NCBI RefSeq assembly: GCF_002205895.1
Contig: NZ_NJDE01000001.1
Location: 186,001-250,000 of the forward strand
Origin: Saccharibacillus sp. O23
Lineage (GTDB): Bacteria; Bacillota; Bacilli; Paenibacillales; Paenibacillaceae
Length of the DNA: 64,000 nt
Reading direction: 5' to 3'
A program made the translations under genes and the position numbers. Shown here one piece after another: positions 7,258 through 13,614 of this stretch (position 1 is its first letter; each line of letters begins with the position of its first letter). Below the pieces are notes generated by a model. It had not been told where the DNA came from, searched no databases, and saw nothing but the letters and a program-made list of their open reading frames with translations.

Positions 7258-9146
7258 ATACGTACCGTCGCTTCGGTTCCCGCTCCTTTTTTGCTGTCGA
7301 AAGTCAAGGTTCCCTGCATCGCTTCGACGATCCGGAACGTGACCATCAGCCCCAGCCCCGTGCCTTTCGTCTTGTTCGAGAAATACGGTTCGCCGAGCCT
7401 TTTCAACACTTCGGGCGCCATTCCGATTCCGTTGTCCCGAATCCGAATCACGACCTCGCCGTTCTCCCGCGTCGCCCTCACCGCGATCTTCCCGTCTTCG
7501 TCCGGAAGCGCTTCGATGCTGTTCTTGATCATGTTGATAAAAGCCTGTTTGAATTTCGAAGAATTGCCTTTGACGTAGAGATCGGGCTCGATGTCGAGCA
7601 TAATCTTGCCGTGATGGATGCTTGCCAGAGGCGTCAATACGCCTTCGATATGGCGAAACTCTTCCGAGATCGACAAAGGCTTGACGTTCTCCGCGCCCGG
7701 CTTGGCAAAAGTCAGAAAATCCGTGATGATGCCCGACGCCCGGTCCAACTCGTCGAGCGCCATTTCGATATACGCTTTGTCCGATACGGCGGAACGCTCG
7801 CCGAGCAGCTGCAGGAATCCCCGCGTGACTTGCAGCGGATTGCGCACCTCGTGGGCCACGGAGGCGGCGAGCTCGCTGATGATCTCCATTTTCTCCGACC
7901 GCTGAAGTTCGTTGTTGAACCGTTCCAGTTCTTTGGCATATTCGAGCACCTGGTTATGCGTTTCCGCGAATCGGCGACCCAGAACCACGATCATCGAGAT
8001 GACGAACACGACCATGCCCCATTTCCACCAGTACAGATCGTATAGTTCGTTCGTCGCGTAATAACGCAGCAGTTCGAATACTCCGATTCCCGCGAAAACC
8101 GCCAATCCGCCGTTGAATATCCAAGCGTCTTTATTGCGCTGAAGGCTGTACGAGATCGTGCAGACGAGCAGAACCGACAGATCCGCGATCATCAGCACGC
8201 CGAGCACCGTCGTCGTCAGCAGATAATAAATCGAGAAGTACCGTTCCCCGGTCAGCACGTTGCCTACGAGCAGGAGCAGGCAAAAAGACGAATAGATCAA
8301 TTGAATACGGCTTAGATGCAGGACCGCGTTTCTGTAGCCGTTGCCGAAGATCGCTTGGAAAAAGTACAAAAACGAAGGCAGCAACGTGAACAGCGAGACG
8401 TCGAACAATCGTTGGAGAACGCCCCCGTAAGCCGGGTAAAGCGTAAAAAGAAACGGAGAATAAGAAATGACCAGCAGGCCAATCGAGAGGATGACGAAGC
8501 ATAACGCCAGCCATGATTTGATGTAGGCCCGGTTCAGGAACAACGCGCAGACCAGCATGACGCCGCCGATCAATACGAAAGCTCCGCCCAGCATGACATC
8601 CAGCAGATCTTGATTCAGGTATTCGGTCAGCAATTGGTAGAAACTGCCGAACGAAACTTCTTCGACGATCCCCGGTCTGGGGTCGGTAATCTTCATCCGG
8701 AGATACAGCGAACCGCCGGAATCTTCCGTGCGAAGCGGGAGCAGCAGATTGTTCATCGAATATCGGTACTGCCGATGAGCATCGAACAGTTCGCGGTATT
8801 CGGTATAGACCATGACGTCCCGTCCGTGTACTTTCTGCATCATCACGGCGGGGATCGTCCAACTCAATTGAGGGATATCGATCCGTACCCAAGCCCACTG
8901 CGTTCCTGCGGGTCTCGGCGGCGGATCCGTATCTTCGCGCATATCCGCCCAATCCGGCGAGCGCAGAACCCGCTCGGGCGGCGCATCCGGAACCGATGCC
9001 GAACCGTCGGAATCCCAGAGAATCTGCCAACTTTCTGCCCCGATCGCGTCGCTTGCCTGTTTCTGCTTCGGATAGGCTTCCGCGCATAAATAAAAGACGG
9101 CGAGCAGTGCCAGCACGATAGCCAGTATTTTCGGTAACCGTTTCAT
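7239..9146 (-). CDS. Seven-TM sensor histidine kinase (7TMR-DISM-like sensor, HisKA-HATPase)
   Basis: A 635-aa protein with an N-terminal signal-anchor (6-24), an extracytoplasmic domain of about 150 residues (WVRIDIP and LYLRMKI strands, as in 7TMR-DISM extracellular domains), then seven hydrophobic segments between about 185 and 391. A short coiled coil leads to HisKA with acceptor H432 in AHEVRNPLQ, and a HATPase domain with the N-box NMIKNSIEAL, G1 DNGIGM and G2 GTGLGLMV. The kinase core resembles Bacillus phosphorelay kinases such as KinA/KinB/KinE. No response regulator is adjacent, consistent with an orphan phosphorelay kinase. It is convergent with the Trp-tailed peptide gene; a receptor role for that peptide is possible but unproven. 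Confidence 0.88.
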   Translation of the reverse strand: MKRLPKILAIVLALLAVFYLCAEAYPKQKQASDAIGAESWQILWDSDGSASVPDAPPERVLRSPDWADMREDTDPPPRPAGTQWAWVRIDIPQLSWTIPAVMMQKVHGRDVMVYTEYRELFDAHRQYRYSMNNLLLPLRTEDSGGSLYLRMKITDPRPGIVEEVSFGSFYQLLTEYLNQDLLDVMLGGAFVLIGGVMLVCALFLNRAYIKSWLALCFVILSIGLLVISYSPFLFTLYPAYGGVLQRLFDVSLFTLLPSFLYFFQAIFGNGYRNAVLHLSRIQLIYSSFCLLLLVGNVLTGERYFSIYYLLTTTVLGVLMIADLSVLLVCTISYSLQRNKDAWIFNGGLAVFAGIGVFELLRYYATNELYDLYWWKWGMVVFVISMIVVLGRRFAETHNQVLEYAKELERFNNELQRSEKMEIISELAASVAHEVRNPLQVTRGFLQLLGERSAVSDKAYIEMALDELDRASGIITDFLTFAKPGAENVKPLSISEEFRHIEGVLTPLASIHHGKIMLDIEPDLYVKGNSSKFKQAFINMIKNSIEALPDEDGKIAVRATRENGEVVIRIRDNGIGMAPEVLKRLGEPYFSNKTKGTGLGLMVTFRIVEAMQGTLTFDSKKGAGTEATVRIPESSE

Positions 9147-9362
9147 GAAGCAACCTCCGCAACCGATACGACGTAAAATTTTGGATTCTTTCTAACATTC
9201 GCCACAAGGCTTCCCTTTCCCTGCCCGCCTGCTTTTTTCTTTCTTGCCGAACGGACAAAAAGCCCTTGTTTCAAGCGACCCGGCTCCGTTTATTTATAAG
9301 CATCTTCAACGATCTTCGGCCTGAAGCCGTAGGGCTCAGGACCCGTCAGGGAGGGATTCAAC

Positions 9363-9527
9363 ATGAATAATTCGCACAGAGACGTGGATGTGGAAGAACG
9401 CAGAATCGAGAAGAAATCCGATTCGAGCATGGTCGCCTCGACTTTCATCAAGTACGCCGCCTACATTATCATTACGTTCGGCATCTTGTATTTCCTGGTT
9501 CGCTATGTCTTCCCGATGTTCCAATAA
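9363..9527 (+). CDS. Small single-pass membrane protein, 54 aa
   Basis: The peptide starts MNNSHRDVDVEERR, has a charged N-terminal half and one hydrophobic helix (AAYIIITFGILYFLVRYV), and ends PMFQ. GGAGGG lies 9 nt before the ATG and a strong terminator follows the stop, so it is a complete small gene despite its size. Topology is probably N-in with a short outside tail. I do not recognise a named family; comparable one-helix proteins of unknown role are common in Bacillales. Confidence 0.75.
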   Translation: MNNSHRDVDVEERRIEKKSDSSMVASTFIKYAAYIIITFGILYFLVRYVFPMFQ

Positions 9528-9550
9528 ACGCAACGCCGACGACTTAAACG

Positions 9551-9606
9551 AAAAAAGACGGATTTCCCGCGGCATCGAGCTGCCGAATCGGAAATCCGTC
9601 TTTTTT
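9551..9606. terminator. Bidirectional intrinsic terminator
   Basis: AAAAAAGACGGATTTCC pairs with GGAAATCCGTCTTTTTT around an inner GGCA/TGCC. It separates the small membrane protein gene (+) from pdxK (-). Confidence 0.92.
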
Positions 9607-9632
9607 GTTGTGTTCCTAACTCATCGGTTTGC

Positions 9633-10442
9633 TTAGTCGCGGTACAACCGCTGCGCGGCGTGCATCGTCGGTCCCACAAAAGAGTTGATCGGGAATCCGT
9701 GACGAATCGCCGCCGTAACGAATGCTTTCGCGTTCTTGACCGCCGTAGGCACGTCCGCACCTTTCGCCAGTTCCGCCGTGATCGCCGCGGAGAACGTGCA
9801 GCCGGCGCCGTGGATATAATTCGTTTCGATCCGCTCGGATTCGAGCAGTTCGAATTCTTTGCCGTCATAGATCAAGTCGACCGCTTTTTCGTGCAGCAGC
9901 TTGACGCCGCCTTTGATGATAACGTACTGCGCGCCCGTTTCGTGGATCTTGGCCGCTGCGGCTTTCATGTCTTCGATCGTACGGATCGGCGCCGTTTTCG
10001 CGAGCTGGGAAGCTTCGAACAGGTTCGGCGTCACCACGGTCGCTTTGGGAACCAACTTTTCCAGAATCGCTTCGGCCGTATCCGGGTTCAATACTTCGTT
10101 TTCGCCTTTGCATACCATGACCGGATCGACCACGAAATGCTTCAGCGGACGTTCTTCGATCTTGCGGGCTACCGCGTCGATGATGCCGACGGTGCTCAGC
10201 ATGCCCGTTTTCGCGGAAGACACGCCGATTCCGTTCAGCACGGTATCGAGCTGTTCTTCCAGCAGTTCCGCCGACATCGACGTCACGTTATGGCTCCAAC
10301 GCTGCGGGTCCATCGTTACCACGCAGGTGAGCGCGGTCATTCCGTATACGTTCAGTTCCTGAAAAGTCTTGAGGTCGGCCTGAATGCCGGCTCCTCCGCT
10401 CGTATCGGAACCGGCAATCGTCAAAACTTTAGGTATCGTCAT
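9633..10442 (-). CDS. pdxK: Pyridoxine/pyridoxal/pyridoxamine kinase (PdxK, ThiD-like ribokinase fold)
   Basis: A 269-aa ribokinase-superfamily enzyme that phosphorylates B6 vitamers for PLP salvage in the cytoplasm. It follows B. subtilis PdxK closely: TIAGSDTSGGAGIQADLKT at 8-26, NVYGMTALTCVVTMDP, AKTGMLST, VVDPVMVCKG, TPNLFEASQL, VIIKGG, and the C-terminal ATP/anion-hole motif GAGCTFSAAITAELAKG with catalytic Asp/Cys region typical of the ThiD-like group. MDPQ after the conserved Val distinguishes the PdxK subgroup from true HMP kinase ThiD, although side activity on HMP is possible. It is a single gene between a bidirectional terminator and the MFS gene; the start ATG has AGGAGG nearby. 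Confidence 0.9.
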   Translation of the reverse strand: MTIPKVLTIAGSDTSGGAGIQADLKTFQELNVYGMTALTCVVTMDPQRWSHNVTSMSAELLEEQLDTVLNGIGVSSAKTGMLSTVGIIDAVARKIEERPLKHFVVDPVMVCKGENEVLNPDTAEAILEKLVPKATVVTPNLFEASQLAKTAPIRTIEDMKAAAAKIHETGAQYVIIKGGVKLLHEKAVDLIYDGKEFELLESERIETNYIHGAGCTFSAAITAELAKGADVPTAVKNAKAFVTAAIRHGFPINSFVGPTMHAAQRLYRD

Positions 10443-10658
10443 TCCATTAACGCCTCCTGGTTTTCTATTTTAAGCCTTGCGGCTTGGCGGCTGATCGGCC
10501 TGCTTCGATACGATCGCCGAGCGAATTTCCGAGCCGGAACGTTAAGCTTGCATCACGCGCGATGCTTGATCCGGCCGACGGGAAACGCCGCAATCTTCGG
10601 TAATGGTAAGACGAAGCGGCTGTCTTGTCAACAGTCCGCTCACCCGCGAAAATTCCGC

Positions 10659-11885
10659 TTATCTGGACTCTCCGTCGGCGACCTTGGTACGCCGGAAAGG
10701 CGCGGTCTGATCGATCTTCTTATAATGGGCGATAAACGCGCAGATCAGCAGCGCGATACCGTTGACCACGAAGATCCAATGGATCGGCATCACCGCGCCC
10801 AGCACGCCGCCGATCAGCGGTCCGGCCATCGTGCCGATCTGCGTCGCGGACTGATTGAGGCTGAATGCCCGGCCGCGGAATTCCGGTTTGGTCACCTGCA
10901 CGATCATGGCGTTGACCGCCGGGAATACGCCCGCGAAGAACAGCCCGTACACGAAACGCAGAATCCCGAATCCGACGTAACCCGTCACGAAAAATTGCAG
11001 CAGGTTGCCGACCGCGCCGCCGATCAGACCGATGATCAGCACTTTGCCGTAGCCGATCTTGCCCCCGATCCGTCCCCAACGCGGCGCCATGATGACGGTC
11101 GCCACGCCGACGGCCGAGAAGATGATGCCCGATACCAACGACGTCCGATCCGAAGATACGCCCATGCCCTGCACATAGATCGTAATGAGCGGCTCGAGAA
11201 TCATGACGGAGAAGTTGCTCATCGCGACCAAGCCCAGCAGAGCGAAGAAGATCGGAATACTCGCCGCCTGCTTCAGATCGTCTTTGACCCGCGAACGTAC
11301 TTTGGGGCGAGCGAACTCTTTCTCGTGCACGAGGAAGGTCGCGACGAGAGCCGAGATCAGCACGATCGCGCTCGAGAACAAGAAAGCGCTGCGGTTGCCC
11401 AAGGTAAAGCTGACCAAACCGCCGATCAACGGACCGATGATGTTGCCCGATGCGCTGGCGGTCGACATCACGCCCAACGCGTAGCCGGTCTTGTCTTCCG
11501 GCGTATTGGTGCCTACGAGAGCGATCGCCGCCGGAATGAAACCGGCAAGCAGGCCTTGAAACAGCCGCAGCGCGATCAACTGTTCGGGGCTCTGCACGAA
11601 GAAGTTAATGAAGTAGAGCGCCGCCAAACTGAAACCCGAACGAACCAACATCGGTTTGCGTCCGTATTTATCCGCCAGCGAGCCCCAGAACGGCGAGATG
11701 AGCGCGCTCGACAGAAACGTGATGCCGAACGCGACCCCCGCCCAGATCGACAGATATCTTTCCCCTACGCCGAGTTCGTTATGCATGAAGATCGGCAGAA
11801 AAGGGATCGAGATCGAGTAGGCCATACTACAGAAGAATACGCCGGCCCACAGCACAACCAGATTCTTTTTCCATGAAAATTCCAT
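10659..11885 (-). CDS. MFS multidrug/tetracycline-type efflux transporter
   Basis: About 408 aa, twelve predicted membrane helices, proton-driven exporter of the DHA1 group. Visible motifs are the loop 2-3 motif WGSLADKYGRKPML, RLFQGLLAGFIPAA in helix 4, the antiporter-type helix 5 sequence SGNIIGPLIGGLV, and the repeated half-motif WGRIGGKIGYGKVL plus GPLIGGVLG. Starts: a GTG at 11897 has an AAGGGA only 1-2 nt away, whereas ATG 11885 has the same sequence about 13 nt upstream; the ATG is chosen with moderate certainty. The neighbouring genes do not reveal the substrate. No clear terminator follows, only an imperfect stem near 10615-10640 without a T-tract. Confidence 0.88.
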   Translation of the reverse strand: MEFSWKKNLVVLWAGVFFCSMAYSISIPFLPIFMHNELGVGERYLSIWAGVAFGITFLSSALISPFWGSLADKYGRKPMLVRSGFSLAALYFINFFVQSPEQLIALRLFQGLLAGFIPAAIALVGTNTPEDKTGYALGVMSTASASGNIIGPLIGGLVSFTLGNRSAFLFSSAIVLISALVATFLVHEKEFARPKVRSRVKDDLKQAASIPIFFALLGLVAMSNFSVMILEPLITIYVQGMGVSSDRTSLVSGIIFSAVGVATVIMAPRWGRIGGKIGYGKVLIIGLIGGAVGNLLQFFVTGYVGFGILRFVYGLFFAGVFPAVNAMIVQVTKPEFRGRAFSLNQSATQIGTMAGPLIGGVLGAVMPIHWIFVVNGIALLICAFIAHYKKIDQTAPFRRTKVADGESR

Positions 11886-12425
11886 CCTGACCAGCACGTC
11901 CCTTCGCAGCCAAAACGACGGGCTTCCCGCCGGAAACGGCGCGCGAGCCGCGAACGCGAATGTTCTGCTTCCGGCTTCCGCGCGCTGCGGTGGTTCTTGA
12001 CGAACCGTCCGCCGCTTTGCTTAAATTCGGCGTTTGCGTCCCTGCATGCGATACCCTCCGTCGGCCCAATCGCATGCTTCAAACGCCACAATATTTCTAA
12101 CCTATTAATTTTACTCCCGACGAACCGAAACTTCCAATTCGACTCTGGGCGATAAGGCCACGTAAAGCGCAGTCTGGACGCGTGGGGCTCGGCTGGCTCC
12201 GGCGCACGCGGAAGTCTGGCGAATCGCGGCCTCACTCTGCCCAAGTCGGCCTTAAAAGCACCGGCAGATCCGATCTTCGGATGCAAAGCGAGCGACAGGC
12301 GGGGCGTTTCTTCCGAATAAGGGCGGAGAAGTCCCGCGATCGGAACGCGGTTACGACTGCTCTCTTTCGGGTAAAAGCTTGTTAAGACGCATTCACAACA
12401 AGCCCGACAAAAGGAGAGGAACATC
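11886..12425. other. Intergenic region, no gene found
   Basis: This 540-bp divergent gap between the MFS gene and the acidic-protein gene has no open frame with a ribosome site. An AT-rich patch at 12090-12118 (minus-strand TTAGAAATAT and TTAATA) is the likeliest promoter region for the MFS gene, which would then have a leader of about 200 nt. I see no riboswitch motif I recognise in that leader. Confidence 0.4.
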
Positions 12426-13001
12426 ATGGCATACGACCCGCGCAACGAATCCGATCGCGCCTACGAGCGCTACGAACTTTCTCAAGACAACGCCCGCGAT
12501 TACGAGGAACGCGACATTCCTGCGGAAACGATGGAATACGTCGACACCGTTCAGGAGAGCGCTTTGGACGCCGATAAGGTGCCTACCGATCCGGAAGCCT
12601 ATCCGAACCGTACCGAAGAAGATCCCAATCTGGGTTCGCCGATGCTCGAAGACGTGCCCGACGCGGACGACCTGTTCCCGGACAGCCCGGTCGACCCGGC
12701 GGCGCCGGCGATGGACGAACCGCACGGAACCGATCTGCTGAACGGAGCCGGCGGCGAAGAAGGCCGCGAGGAGTTGGCCGCCGAATCGGAAGATCCGGCG
12801 CGTCCGCTGATTACCGACGGCGATCGCGAGACCGAACCTCAGAGCGATCTGGTCACCGAACGCGATACCGACCCGGAAGGCGGCTTGTTCCGCGAAGGTT
12901 CTTTCCCGGCTTCCATGCCCGACGAGGTACAGCGAAACCTGATCGATTCGGAAACGGACCAAGGGTACAAAGACGAAGTTTATACGGACGAAGACGAGTA
13001 G
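12426..13001 (+). CDS. Highly acidic, low-complexity protein of unknown function
   Basis: A 191-aa protein rich in Asp, Glu and Pro, with no hydrophobic core, no signal peptide and no Cys. It begins MAYDPRNESDRAYERYELS and ends YKDEVYTDEDE; several DP, ADD and TDP-type motifs repeat. AAAGGAGAGG 9 nt upstream supports the start. It is probably intrinsically disordered. I do not recognise a family; such acidic proteins in Bacillales are sometimes stress- or spore-linked, but nothing here shows that. The gene stands alone and is followed by the palindromic region. Confidence 0.7.
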   Translation: MAYDPRNESDRAYERYELSQDNARDYEERDIPAETMEYVDTVQESALDADKVPTDPEAYPNRTEEDPNLGSPMLEDVPDADDLFPDSPVDPAAPAMDEPHGTDLLNGAGGEEGREELAAESEDPARPLITDGDRETEPQSDLVTERDTDPEGGLFREGSFPASMPDEVQRNLIDSETDQGYKDEVYTDEDE

Positions 13002-13045
13002 ACCGTAACATTAGGCTTGACCGGACAAGAAGATCGTTCTATGAT

Positions 13046-13293
13046 GAGGTTAACTTTGAGTCGAAAGGGGAAATATTGATGACGGGGTATGTTCTTAACT
13101 AATCGAATTCCATATTGGACGGTATGAACAGATTTTCGAAAAGATCGCCGCAGGCGGTTTATTCGTCGACGCTGTTTAAGCCTGTCCGGAATTTCAGTTA
13201 AGAACAGCGAATCAATATTCCATAAACTCGGAGCAGGTACCTTTCAACTCTTAATTTTACCGTTAGTGTTGACAAGGTATTAGGTTAAACCTC
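13046..13293. repeat. Long imperfect nested palindrome (about 250 nt), possible structured RNA or MITE-like element
   Basis: At least four nested inverted segments are seen, in order: GAGGTTAAC 13046-13054 with GTTAAACCTC 13284-13293; GAGTCGAAAGG 13058-13068 with CCTTTCAACTC 13240-13250 (one mismatch); AATATTGAT 13072-13080 with ATCAATATT 13211-13219; GTTCTTAACT 13091-13100 with AGTTAAGAAC 13196-13205. Further inside, AATTCC/GGAATT, GGAC/GTCC and GAACAG/CTGTTT can continue the stem, topped by a CCGC/GCGG hairpin. There is no coding potential. It does not match the RNase P, SRP, tmRNA or 6S features I know. Confidence 0.65.
13238..13283 (+). repeat. Dispersed inverted-repeat element, copy 1 (short form)
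   Basis: TACCTTTCAACTCTTAAT on the left is an imperfect inverted match to GTTAGTGTTGACAAGGTA on the right, separated by a few bases and followed by TTAGG. Nearly the same two arms occur at 25871-25977 with a longer interior. The left arm also pairs with 13058-13068, so two alternative stems are possible. Confidence 0.65.
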
Positions 13294-13309
13294 TATCTTT
13301 CGAGTTTTC

Positions 13310-13343
13310 GGGCCGCGCTGCTTCCTGCTGCGCGGCCCTTTTT
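13310..13343 (+). terminator. Intrinsic terminator
   Basis: GGGCCGCGC pairs with GCGCGGCCC and is followed by TTTTT. It lies just after the palindromic element and may end a transcript from the acidic-protein gene or from the element itself. Confidence 0.85.
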
Positions 13344-13448
13344 GCGTGCTGCCGCGCCGGAAGCCGCAGCAACGAAAACGAAACATTCGAAGGAAGCGCG
13401 AACGGCGAGGTAATGTCGTCTGCGCGGGCGCGCCGGAACCGAGTCTCG

Positions 13449-13540
13449 AAAGGCGGAATTGTGCTGATCTCAGGCAGTCGGGAAAAGAAATCTCTTTTCC
13501 CGACTGCCGAACTGATCTCAAGCGCGATTCCGCCTTTTTT
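13449..13540 (+). terminator. Terminator-like structure interrupted by a second palindrome
   Basis: Outer arms AAAGGCGGAAT (13449-13459) and ATTCCGCCTTT (13527-13537) are followed by T's. A separate 16-bp perfect hairpin (13473-13508) sits inside the loop. It ends 74 nt before the MutS2-like start. Confidence 0.7.
13464..13520. mobile_element. Tiny palindromic insertion with 9-bp direct repeats
   Basis: CTGATCTCA occurs at 13464-13472 and 13512-13520. Between them is a 39-nt insert carrying a perfect 16-bp inverted repeat (GGCAGTCGGGAAAAGA, loop AATC, reverse complement) plus GAA. Removing the insert and one repeat restores a plain terminator hairpin, so this looks like a miniature palindromic element inserted with target-site duplication. 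Confidence 0.5.
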
Positions 13541-13614
13541 GCGTTTTCCGGTCTTTCATGATCTTGGACGCGAAGCGTCTATCCAACCTATTTCACCTAT
13601 AAGGAGCGATTCCC

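Noticed and set aside
9660-11876. 738-aa plus-strand open frame
   Set aside because: Antisense to pdxK and the MFS gene, with no ribosome site and unnatural composition.
13046-13293. A known housekeeping RNA (RNase P, SRP, tmRNA or 6S)
   Set aside because: None of the conserved sequence blocks of these RNAs that I know is present.
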